A stretch of 5,763 nucleotides of DNA from Pyrobaculum sp. (GCA_022759345.1 JAEMPK010000006.1:7296-13058), one strand, 5' to 3'; positions 1 through 5,374 are shown, counted from the first letter of the stretch. The notes: generated by a model from the sequence alone, not told the origin. Numbers and translations: made by a program.

Positions 1-284
1 CAGTACTCACACTCGCCGCAGTACTCATACATCATGCCGGCCACTGCGTCGCCCGGCCTGAGACCGGAGACCCCCTCCCCCACCTCCTCCACGACGCCGG
101 CAAACTCGTGGCCAGGCGTAATCGGCAGTTTAACCCTCTGGAAGCCCTGCCAAGCCAAGTAGTCGCGGTAGCAGACGCCAGCCGCGGCCACCCGCACCAC
201 CACTCTGCCGGGCGCCGGCCTGGGCCTCTCCACCTCAGAAAGAACAGGCGGCTCTCTAAACTTGTGAAGAACGTACGCCTTCAT
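1..284 (-). CDS. Zinc-dependent medium-chain alcohol dehydrogenase family protein, N-terminal part (gene cut by the left window edge)
   Basis: An oxidoreductase of the medium-chain dehydrogenase/reductase family, expected to use NAD(P)H. Only the first 94 residues lie in the window; the frame is open to the edge. The GroES-like catalytic domain is clear. The catalytic zinc ligand Cys38 lies in GVCYRD, followed by ITPGHEFAGVVEEVG with His59 and Glu60, then LRPGDAVAG, then the start of the structural zinc lobe (CGEC, Cys89 and Cys92). The next codon begins TG, which allows the expected third cysteine. The start ATG at 284 is chosen because the protein begins MKAYVLHKF, as family members do, and a TATA-like box lies about 25 bases upstream. 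The CYRD variant, where classical alcohol dehydrogenases often have CHSD or CGTD, resembles acryloyl-CoA reductase-like members known from Sulfolobales. The substrate therefore cannot be called: an alcohol dehydrogenase, a quinone/enoyl reductase and an acyl-CoA reductase are all possible. The family is secure; the reaction is not. Confidence 0.9.
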   Translation of the reverse strand, partial: MKAYVLHKFREPPVLSEVERPRPAPGRVVVRVAAAGVCYRDYLAWQGFQRVKLPITPGHEFAGVVEEVGEGVSGLRPGDAVAGMMYEYCGECEY

Positions 285-302
285 TACACGAAAGAGGCCC
301 CA

Positions 303-312
303 CGCTTATTAA
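303..312 (-). promoter_or_regulatory. Probable TATA box of the alcohol dehydrogenase-family gene
   Basis: On the minus strand this reads AGTTAATAAG-like, an A/T island in GC-rich DNA centred about 24-25 bases before the ATG at 284. That spacing would start transcription at or next to the start codon, giving a leaderless mRNA. No Shine-Dalgarno sequence is visible between box and ATG. The box directly abuts the stop codon of the upstream PhoH-type gene (313-315), so the two genes are in the same direction, but this one probably has its own promoter. Confidence 0.5.
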
Positions 313-1428
313 CTATTCCTCAGCCTCTACAGCCCGCACGCCTATGCCTAACAGACGCCTCACCACTCTGTCTATCAGCCGCACATAAGCGCCTCTGTGT
401 CCTATAAAGGCGCCGAACTCGCTCTTCTTGACCTGCACCAAAAGCTCAGGCCCCGCGAAGTCGACGTCCACGATGTGCTTCGAAATCCAGCCCACGGGAT
501 GCACAGCCCTAATCCACTGCTTAAAGTCCAGCGTCATCTCCAAAGTCCTCAGCCGGGCCCCCACCTCGCCTTCGATAGTCTTAATCCTCTCGCCGCCGCG
601 GCCCACCAACCTGCCCAGCTGGCCCTCCTTGACCACGATAAGCGCATCCGGCACGTTCTCGCTTTTGATCCCCAGAGAGTCCTTGTCGGCCTTGAACTCC
701 ACAGCCGTCACCACGTCTGCGTCTGGGGCGAAGATGCGCGCCGTCTCGTAGATGTAGCGCTCCGTCTCGGAAAGCTGCCTCTTCCGCATCCTAAGCTCCA
801 GCGCGAGCTTAATCCCCCTCCGGGCCCCGGGCCTCACGATGTCCTTCACGCCGAGGTCCACCACCTCCGCCTTCTCCTCCCCCAGCAGAGCCTCCCTGAG
901 GAGGGTTGCGCCGTCTTTCTCCACGCCGGCCGGCCTCTGGAAGATGGGGTCCCCCGCCACGACGAGCCTGCTACCCCTCCCCAGCCTTATGAGCATCTCC
1001 GCCGCGCTCTCAGGCTGGACGTTCTGCGCGTCGTCTAGAAATATCACAGACTCGTCGAAAGTCCTGCCCCTCAGGTAGGACACGTCTGTGACTATGACCT
1101 TCTCCTCCCTGAGGAGCTTCTCCACGTAGCTCCTATCGGCGTAGGGGCCCAAGATGTCCTCTAGATAAGCCGCTGCGATTCTGTAGTACATATCCCCCAG
1201 CCTCTCCGGCGTCAACGTCTCGCCGGTGGAGACGTCCACAATAGGACGCGCGATGATGAACCTCTTCGCCTTGCCCCCCTCCACGGCCCAGATACCGTAG
1301 GCAATGCTCAAAAGCGACTTCCCAGTGCCCGTGGGGCCGAACAAGCCCACCAGCTCGTTCTCGGGGTCCTTCAACACGTTCACCGCCCTCTCCTGCCCAA
1401 CAGTCATGGGCTTCAGCTTGTCGAACAT
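313..1428 (-). CDS. PhoH-family P-loop ATPase with two C-terminal KH-like RNA-binding motifs
   Basis: A 371-residue cytoplasmic ATPase of the PhoH family (helicase superfamily 1-like ATPase fold), probably acting on RNA. Visible motifs: a Q-like stretch MTVGQERAV near residue 8; Walker A GPTGTGKS at 31-38; an ARPIVDVS segment at 60-67; Walker B VIFLDDAQN at 128-136 (most PhoH proteins have LDEAQN); a sensor segment VVAGDPIFQ at 156-164; and an arginine-rich DIVRPGARRG at 196-205. Two KH-like GxxG loops follow: LVGRGGERI around 274-282, and FIGHRGAYV around 341-349, the latter near the C-terminus. The start ATG at 1428 is preferred because conserved sequence begins at once and a TATA box lies 25 bases upstream. 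The reading frame is open further upstream, to 1734, but there it runs antisense to the Nudix gene and has no family character; a second ATG at 1443 would add only five residues. The ATPase and KH architecture suggest RNA remodelling or quality control. The specific role is unknown. Confidence 0.9.
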   Translation of the reverse strand: MFDKLKPMTVGQERAVNVLKDPENELVGLFGPTGTGKSLLSIAYGIWAVEGGKAKRFIIARPIVDVSTGETLTPERLGDMYYRIAAAYLEDILGPYADRSYVEKLLREEKVIVTDVSYLRGRTFDESVIFLDDAQNVQPESAAEMLIRLGRGSRLVVAGDPIFQRPAGVEKDGATLLREALLGEEKAEVVDLGVKDIVRPGARRGIKLALELRMRKRQLSETERYIYETARIFAPDADVVTAVEFKADKDSLGIKSENVPDALIVVKEGQLGRLVGRGGERIKTIEGEVGARLRTLEMTLDFKQWIRAVHPVGWISKHIVDVDFAGPELLVQVKKSEFGAFIGHRGAYVRLIDRVVRRLLGIGVRAVEAEE

Positions 1429-1448
1429 GGCTACGCCACACATATATT

Positions 1449-1458
1449 GCTTATAAAC
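1449..1458. promoter_or_regulatory. Shared divergent TATA box for the PhoH-type ATPase and Nudix genes
   Basis: The core TTATAA at 1451-1456 is its own reverse complement. On the plus strand it reads GCTTATAAAC and on the minus strand GTTTATAAGC, both good archaeal TATA boxes. Its centre (1453.5) is about 24.5 bases from the Nudix ATG at 1478 and about 25.5 bases from the PhoH ATG at 1428, nearly symmetric. Both spacings fit leaderless transcripts. Neither start codon has a Shine-Dalgarno sequence before it. Flanking A/T patches (ATATATTG at 1440-1448 and ATTATACC at 1459-1466) could act as alternative boxes, so exclusive use of the central one is an inference. Confidence 0.65.
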
Positions 1459-1477
1459 ATTATACCTAAACACAGCC

Positions 1478-1882
1478 ATGCAGGCGCCAAAGGTGGCCGT
1501 GGCGGCGCTGGCGGTAAAAGACGGGAAGATCCTCCTGGTGAAGAGGAAGTACCCACCAGGCGCGGGCAAGTGGAGCCTCCCCGGAGGCCACGTCGAGCTG
1601 GGGGAGAGGCTCGAGGAGGCTGTGTTGAGGGAGCTGAAGGAGGAGACGGGGGTAGACGGAGTTGTGAAGGGCTTCCTCGCCCCCGTGGAGTACATAGAGC
1701 AAGACGGCGGACAGGTGAGGTACCACTTCGTCATCTTGGTCTACCTCGTGGAGGCGGCAGGCGAGCCCCGTGCGGGGGACGACGCCGCCGAGGCCGCCTT
1801 CGTGCCGCTGGAAGAAGCGCTGAAGATGGACCTCACAAAAACCACTCTCGAAGTCTTACAGAAGCTACCGCCTCAGCGCTGA
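1478..1882 (+). CDS. Nudix hydrolase, ADP-ribose pyrophosphatase-like
   Basis: A 134-residue single-domain enzyme that should hydrolyse a nucleoside diphosphate linked to another moiety, using divalent metal. The Nudix box is a perfect match to GX5EX7REUXEEXGU: Gly37, Glu43, then R51-E52-L53, E55-E56 and Gly58-Val59. It is preceded by the usual substrate-side strands (VAVAALAVKDGKILLVKR near residues 6-23) and KWSLPGGHVE. After the box, a strand RYHFVILVYLV (81-91) and the segment AGDDAAEAAFVPLEEAL (99-115) are typical of the ADP-ribose pyrophosphatase/MutT-like group. That group is large, and ADP-ribose, 8-oxo-dGTP or another sugar nucleotide could be the substrate. The ATG at 1478 fits both the length of the family and a TATA box about 24 bases upstream. 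Its last 18 bases overlap the 3' end of the opposing reductase gene. Confidence 0.9.
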   Translation: MQAPKVAVAALAVKDGKILLVKRKYPPGAGKWSLPGGHVELGERLEEAVLRELKEETGVDGVVKGFLAPVEYIEQDGGQVRYHFVILVYLVEAAGEPRAGDDAAEAAFVPLEEALKMDLTKTTLEVLQKLPPQR

Positions 1883-2581
1883 GATCCTGACATACGCCTC
1901 CTCCACAGCCCTACCTATCTGCGCCTCGGCGGGGGACAGCTCCAGCAGAGCCTTTATGGTGGTGCCGCCCGGCGTCGCAACGTACTGCGCCAGCTTCTCC
2001 AAGCCGAACCTGTCGTCAAGCGCCGGAAGCGAGGCCATGAGAGACAGAACCACCTCCCTCGCCAGATCCCACGGGATCCCGATGTTGACGCCCGCCCTAA
2101 TCAGCGCAAGCGCCAGCTCCGCCACGATGGCAGGGCCCGAGCCAAGCAGAACCGTCAAGGGGTCTATAAGCCTCTCCTCCACCCAAAACGTTGGCGCCAC
2201 ATGGGCGAGGACCGAGTTGACAAGCTCGTCGTACTGCCCCGCCACCGCTATGGCCGTGAGCCCCACGTTGGTCATGGCTCTGTAGGGCCGCGAGGAGAGG
2301 CGGCGCAAAGACTCAAGCGAGGCGCCAGCCACGAAGGAGATCAGCGGCTTATCCACGTGGAACTCCAGCTCAGGCAGGTTGATGGGCTTCACCGCCAGGA
2401 TTAACACGTCGCTGTTCTCGACCACCGGCCGGTTGTCGGTATACGCCTCAAGCCCCAGCGAGAGGAGCCTCTGCCGGGACCTCTCCGACTTGACCGAGGC
2501 GAGGACCCTCACGCCGTTGCCCCGCAACCTAAGCGCAATCTGACTACCCAACTTGCCGGCCCCAATTACGCCCACCGTCAA
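1865..2581 (-). CDS. proC: Pyrroline-5-carboxylate reductase-like protein
   Basis: Predicted to reduce 1-pyrroline-5-carboxylate to proline with NAD(P)H, the last step of proline synthesis in the cytoplasm. The Rossmann motif GAGKLG is at residues 7-12, LAVKP at 62-66, LLGSGPAIVAEL around 145-156, and the substrate-binding signature VATPGGTTIKALLEL at 201-215, all characteristic of the family. At 238 residues it is shorter than the usual 260-280. The loop that normally reads M(P/T)NTP is MTNVGLTA here (103-110), so it has diverged. No ATG is in frame near the start. The start is TTG at 2581, giving MTVGVIGAG, or possibly GTG at 2575. I see no Shine-Dalgarno sequence. The gene faces the Nudix gene tail-to-tail with an 18-base overlap and is divergent from aroE. 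The family is fairly secure. The substrate is less so, because related NAD(P)-dependent reductases share the same fold. Confidence 0.8.
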   Translation of the reverse strand: MTVGVIGAGKLGSQIALRLRGNGVRVLASVKSERSRQRLLSLGLEAYTDNRPVVENSDVLILAVKPINLPELEFHVDKPLISFVAGASLESLRRLSSRPYRAMTNVGLTAIAVAGQYDELVNSVLAHVAPTFWVEERLIDPLTVLLGSGPAIVAELALALIRAGVNIGIPWDLAREVVLSLMASLPALDDRFGLEKLAQYVATPGGTTIKALLELSPAEAQIGRAVEEAYVRISALRR

Positions 2582-2610
2582 CTGGGGGACGCATGTATAG
2601 AGAGAAAAGA

Positions 2611-2623
2611 CTTATTTAAATAG
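2611..2623. promoter_or_regulatory. Probable TATA region between the divergent proC-like gene and aroE
   Basis: CTTATTTAAATAG is the only strong A/T block in the 56-base intergenic stretch. Its inner ten bases TATTTAAATA (2613-2622) are a perfect palindrome. For aroE the block is centred about 21-23 bases before the ATG at 2638 and is preceded by a purine run (AGAGAAAAGA, 2601-2610) that could serve as the BRE. For the reductase on the minus strand the same box would start transcription near 2592, leaving a leader of about ten bases. A weaker box, CTATACAT on the minus strand (2593-2600), would instead suit a leaderless GTG start at 2575. Confidence 0.55.
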
Positions 2624-2637
2624 TTACATGCAGTTCT

Positions 2638-3423
2638 ATGTACTTCGCCGTCATCGGCACACACGTCCGCGGCAAGTCCGCAAGCCCCGCCATGCACAAA
2701 GCCTCCTTCAAAGCCCTGGGCATCGACGCAGAGTACATAGCCCTAGACGTGCCCCGGGAGGAGCTCCCCTGCTTCGTGCAGCTGGCCAGGCTCAACTTCA
2801 GAGGTTTCAACGTCACCATACCTCACAAGGAGGAGGTCATGAAGCACCTCGACGCCGTTGCGGCAGACGCCAGAGCCGTGGGCGCGGTGAACACAGTCCT
2901 CGTCGAGAGGAACCTCCTAGTGGGCTACAACACAGACGCCCACGCCGTCTACCGCCTCGCCGGGCCCCACATGGCAGGCGCAGAGGTGCTCATCCTCGGC
3001 GCAGGCGGGGCCGCCCGCGCCGCGGCCTTCGCCGCCGTGAAGGCGGAGGCCAAGGCCGTGTACATATACAACAGAACCCGCGGAAGAGCAGAGGCCCTCG
3101 CCGGGGAGTTCGCCGAGAAGTTCGGCCGGCGGGTGGAGGCCGTCGGCGCGCCGGTTAGGGCGGACGTGGTGATAAACGCCACGCCGGTTCACGACGCCGT
3201 GTTGGCAGACCTAAAGGGGGCCGCGCTCTACGTGGACTTCGTCTACATACCCACCCCCCGCACGGCGATGGTGCAAGAGGCGGAGAGGCTGGGCGTGAAG
3301 GTCATAGACGGCGTAGACCTCCTCGTGGAGCAGGGGGCACAGGCAGAGAAGATCTGGCTGGGCGTGGAGCCGGACAGAGAGGTGATGCGCAGAGCCGTCC
3401 TCCAGTTCCTGGGAAAAACATGA
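2638..3423 (+). CDS. aroE: Shikimate dehydrogenase
   Basis: Reduces 3-dehydroshikimate to shikimate with NADPH, the fourth step of chorismate synthesis. The 261-residue length is normal. Substrate-domain motifs: KSASPAMHKASF (13-24), which binds the shikimate carboxylate; FNVTIPHKEEV (57-67) with catalytic Lys64; AVGAVNTV (80-87); and GYNTDAHA (96-103) with catalytic Asp100. The nucleotide-binding domain has the glycine-rich LGAGGAARAAA (120-130) and NRTRGR (145-150), the arginine-bearing loop expected for NADPH preference. Near the C-terminus, DGVDLLVEQGAQA (224-236) matches the conserved glutamine-containing segment. The ATG at 2638 is chosen because MYFAVIG begins exactly at the first family strand. 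An ATG at 2628 is in a different frame. The stop codon overlaps the aroC start, so the two are almost certainly cotranscribed. Confidence 0.96.
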   Translation: MYFAVIGTHVRGKSASPAMHKASFKALGIDAEYIALDVPREELPCFVQLARLNFRGFNVTIPHKEEVMKHLDAVAADARAVGAVNTVLVERNLLVGYNTDAHAVYRLAGPHMAGAEVLILGAGGAARAAAFAAVKAEAKAVYIYNRTRGRAEALAGEFAEKFGRRVEAVGAPVRADVVINATPVHDAVLADLKGAALYVDFVYIPTPRTAMVQEAERLGVKVIDGVDLLVEQGAQAEKIWLGVEPDREVMRRAVLQFLGKT

Positions 3424-4517
3424 ACACCTTCGGCAGGGAGTTCCGAATAACCACCTTCGGCGAGTCCCACGGAAGGGCGATAGGCGTGGTGATAGACGGC
3501 GTGCCCGCCGGCCTCGAGCTCAGAGAGGAGGACGTGAGGAGGGAGCTGGACAGACGCATGTTCTGCCACATCCCAGTCCTAAACCCGCGTTGCGAGCCGG
3601 AGGAGTTCGAGATACTGTCAGGCGTAAAAGACGGCTACACCCAAGGCACCCCCATAGCCATAGTGATATGGAACAAGAAGGTCATCTCCAGCTACTACGA
3701 CGAGCTCTGGATGAAGCCCCGGCCGGGACACGCCGACTTCACCTACTACCTCAAATACGGCAGACACTACGACCACAGGGGGGGAGGCAGAGCCTCCGGC
3801 AGGACCACAGCCGCGCTGGTGGCGGCCGGGGCGGTGGCCAAGAAGCTGATAGCGCAACTCGGCGTAGAGGTCGTGGGGCACGTGGTGGAGCTCGGCGGCG
3901 TGGAGATAGGCAAGCCCTACACAGTGGAGGACATCAAAAACAGCTGGCGCAAACCCCTGCCGGTGGTCGACGACGAGGCCCTCTCCAAGATGCTGGAGAA
4001 GATCAGAGAAGCCGTCCTCGAAGGCGACAGCATAGGCGGCGCCGCCGAGGTCTGGGCCGTGGGCGTGCCGCCGGGCCTCGGCGAGCCCCACTTCGGCAAG
4101 ATAAAAGGCGACTTGGCCGCAGCCGCCTTCTCCATACCCGGCGCAGTGGCCATGGACTGGGGCGCCGGGAGGAGCTTGGCTAAGATGCGGGGAAGCCAAG
4201 CCAACGACCCCATAACTATAAGAGACGGGAGGCCGAGCCTGGCCACGAACAAAATAGGCGGAACCCTCGGCGGAATCACCACAGGCGACCCCCTCTACTT
4301 CCGAGTCTGGTTCAAACCCACCCCCTCCGTCAGAAAACCCCAACAGACAGTAGACCTACAACAGATGACCCCCACCACCATACAGTTCAAGGGCAGATAC
4401 GACGTCACCACAGTCCCCAAGGCGCTGGTGGCCCTAGAAGCCATGACGGCAATCACACTAGCCGACCACATATTACGCACAGGGCTCATCAGAAGAGACA
4501 AGCCACTAAACCCGTAG
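3420..4517 (+). CDS. aroC: Chorismate synthase
   Basis: Converts 5-enolpyruvylshikimate 3-phosphate to chorismate, the seventh and last step of the shared aromatic pathway. It needs reduced FMN, although no net redox change occurs. The 365 residues cover the whole family. Motifs: FGESHGRAIGVVIDGVPAG (13-31) with His17; EILSGVKDGYTQGTPIAI (64-81); RPGHADFTYY (101-110) with His104; GGGRASGRTTAA (121-132); MDWGAGRSLAKMRGSQANDP (245-264); NKIGGTLGGIT (277-287); KPTPSVRKPQQTVD (299-312); GRYDV (325-329) with Asp328. By position, His17, His104 and Asp328 match the active-site residues known in other chorismate synthases, so the enzyme should be active. In the last motif Tyr replaces the more common His of RHD. 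The ATG lies in the ATGA overlap with the aroE stop and has no strong Shine-Dalgarno sequence, which suggests translational coupling. The other pathway genes are not in this window. Confidence 0.97.
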   Translation: MNTFGREFRITTFGESHGRAIGVVIDGVPAGLELREEDVRRELDRRMFCHIPVLNPRCEPEEFEILSGVKDGYTQGTPIAIVIWNKKVISSYYDELWMKPRPGHADFTYYLKYGRHYDHRGGGRASGRTTAALVAAGAVAKKLIAQLGVEVVGHVVELGGVEIGKPYTVEDIKNSWRKPLPVVDDEALSKMLEKIREAVLEGDSIGGAAEVWAVGVPPGLGEPHFGKIKGDLAAAAFSIPGAVAMDWGAGRSLAKMRGSQANDPITIRDGRPSLATNKIGGTLGGITTGDPLYFRVWFKPTPSVRKPQQTVDLQQMTPTTIQFKGRYDVTTVPKALVALEAMTAITLADHILRTGLIRRDKPLNP

Positions 4518-4663
4518 CTTCAAAGCCGCCTCTACAACAGAATCACCAACAACCCACGCGGCAAAACCCGGACCGTTGCGCTTAAACCGCGCGGAGACCT
4601 ACAACACGTATTAGGCGGACAACTAGCCGTGTCTAGTCCTCACAAGCCCCTTCTCCGGACGTA
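4518..4663. other. Gene-free stretch between convergent aroC and the MNT gene
   Basis: These 146 bases lie between two converging genes, so a promoter is not required here. I see no ORF with family character, no tRNA, no C and D box pair for a small guide RNA, and no poly-T stretch of the usual archaeal terminator type. It contains a self-complementary CCGCGCGG (4587-4594) and a short inverted repeat at 4622-4637. It may simply hold the 3' ends of both transcripts. Confidence 0.5.
4622..4637. repeat. Short inverted repeat downstream of aroC
   Basis: ACTAG and CTAGT (4622-4626 and 4633-4637) are exact reverse complements separated by six bases, giving a five-pair stem. It lies between the aroC and MNT stop codons and could end either transcript. 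The stem is short and has no T-run after it, so at hyperthermophilic temperature it would be weak. It may be chance. Confidence 0.25.
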
Positions 4664-5023
4664 TTACTCCACCTTCCTCACCTCCTCCAGCTTCCCCCGG
4701 TCCCCACATATGGGCTTCGCGTCCGCCACGGCGTCCAGCACCACCATAGACCACTCCAGGACCTCGTCAAGCTTCTCCAACGGCAACCAGACCACCTGGC
4801 CGACCCCTCTGTGTTCCACCTTATAGTCGCCGCTTTCCACCACCGCCAGGAGGTCCCAGTCGCTCAGCGGTGTGTAGTCGCCCCTAGCCCTAGAGCCGAA
4901 GAGAGCCACCACAAGCGCCCTCCCGCAGAGCTCCTCTATAAGCCTACGCGCCTCCTCCTCCCTGGCCCTCGCCACTTCACGCAAGACCTCCAGCCACCTC
5001 TCGAACATACCTCCACACAGCAT
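4664..5023 (-). CDS. Minimal nucleotidyltransferase (MNT), probable partner of the adjacent HEPN gene
   Basis: A 119-residue protein of the DNA polymerase beta-type minimal nucleotidyltransferase family. The catalytic signature GSX10DXD is exact: Gly43-Ser44 in LFGSRARGDY, then Asp55 and Asp57 in SDWDLLAVV, with a third acidic candidate Asp97 in MVVLDAVAD. The N-terminal 30 residues form a charged helix rich in Glu and Arg. In studied HEPN/MNT pairs (MntA-HepT), the MNT attaches AMP to the HEPN toxin and silences it; applying that role here is an inference. The start is ambiguous. ATG at 5023 gives MLCGGMFERW, nine bases after the HEPN stop. ATG at 5008 gives MFERW and is preceded directly by GGAGGT, too close for normal Shine-Dalgarno use. 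Both keep the whole catalytic domain. Transcription is probably from the HEPN promoter. The catalytic core looks intact, unlike that of its neighbour. Confidence 0.88.
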   Translation of the reverse strand: MLCGGMFERWLEVLREVARAREEEARRLIEELCGRALVVALFGSRARGDYTPLSDWDLLAVVESGDYKVEHRGVGQVVWLPLEKLDEVLEWSMVVLDAVADAKPICGDRGKLEEVRKVE

Positions 5024-5032
5024 CCATACACT

Positions 5033-5347
5033 TCACCGCCTCCTCCGCCTTCCCCTGCATCCGCTTAGACGCGCGTCTGTGCACCTCGTCTGTATGTAAT
5101 GCGCCTCCGAGGCCTCGGCAGACCTCGCAGCGTCCTCAGACACAGACCTCCCCAGCGCCAGATAAGCCAACAGCTCTGTCACGGCGTGCGTCAACGGCCG
5201 GGAGCCGGTGATCAACACACCCCTTAACAGAAACTCGGCGGCTTGTTGCGCGAAAAATGCGGCCGAGTCGTATCTACCGCTTCTCAAATCCTCCTCAGCA
5301 TACTCTCTAAACCTCAACGCTTTTCTAATCCAAGCCTCATAACTCAC
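5033..5347 (-). CDS. HEPN-domain protein, probably frameshifted near its C-terminus
   Basis: A 104-residue reading frame of the archaeal HEPN type, usually the ribonuclease or toxin half of a pair with MNT. Family character is strong in the first 85 residues: a helix YEAWIRKALRFREYAEEDLR (3-22), then RYDSAAFFAQQAAEFLLRGV (25-44), then SRPLTHAVTELLAYL (49-63), then EASEAHYIQTR (78-88). After Arg88 the protein becomes CTDARLSGCRGRRRRR and stops, unlike any HEPN helix. The expected final helix, MQGKAEEAVKCMDAVWRYV, is readable in another frame from 5060 and runs to a stop at 4977-4979, inside the MNT gene. The family usually has Arg-Tyr-Pro at the position that reads Arg-Cys-Thr here. The likely start is GTG at 5347; the frame is open up to TTG 5521, but that part lacks HEPN character. 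This may be a pseudogene, or a sequencing error may be hiding an intact gene of about 123 residues. Confidence 0.75.
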   Translation of the reverse strand: MSYEAWIRKALRFREYAEEDLRSGRYDSAAFFAQQAAEFLLRGVLITGSRPLTHAVTELLAYLALGRSVSEDAARSAEASEAHYIQTRCTDARLSGCRGRRRRR

Positions 5348-5363
5348 AAATTTATGAGACGAC

Positions 5364-5374
5364 AAATATCTTTT
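5364..5374 (-). promoter_or_regulatory. Possible TATA box of the HEPN/MNT pair
   Basis: On the minus strand this reads AAAAGATATTT, centred about 22 bases before the proposed GTG start at 5347, the same spacing as the other leaderless genes in the window. A second A/T patch (CATAAATTT) touches the start codon and is too close to serve. The box supports GTG 5347 rather than the far-upstream TTG, but the match to a TATA consensus is only fair. Confidence 0.35.

Noticed and set aside
397..1038. Long plus-strand ORF of 213 codons inside the PhoH-type gene
   Set aside because: It is the antisense shadow of a conserved ATPase in GC-rich DNA. Its protein is rich in His, Pro, Leu and Arg and has no recognisable domain.
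1429..1734. Upstream extension of the PhoH-type ATPase by up to 102 residues
   Set aside because: It lies antisense to the well-supported Nudix gene, lacks family character, and would skip the symmetric TATA box 25 bases before ATG 1428.
2628..3158. Plus-strand ORF starting at the ATG ten bases before the aroE start
   Set aside because: It runs out of frame through aroE and gives an Arg/His-rich product. The predicted leaderless start at 2638 would exclude this ATG from the mRNA.
3618..4343. Minus-strand ORF of 241 codons inside aroC
   Set aside because: It is antisense to the conserved core of chorismate synthase. Its Val-, Gly-, Ala- and His-rich composition is a by-product of codon bias on the other strand.
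4576..4594. Possible hairpin around CCGCGCGG after aroC
   Set aside because: The self-complementary eight bases do not form a useful hairpin alone, the neighbouring pairing is imperfect, and no T-run follows.
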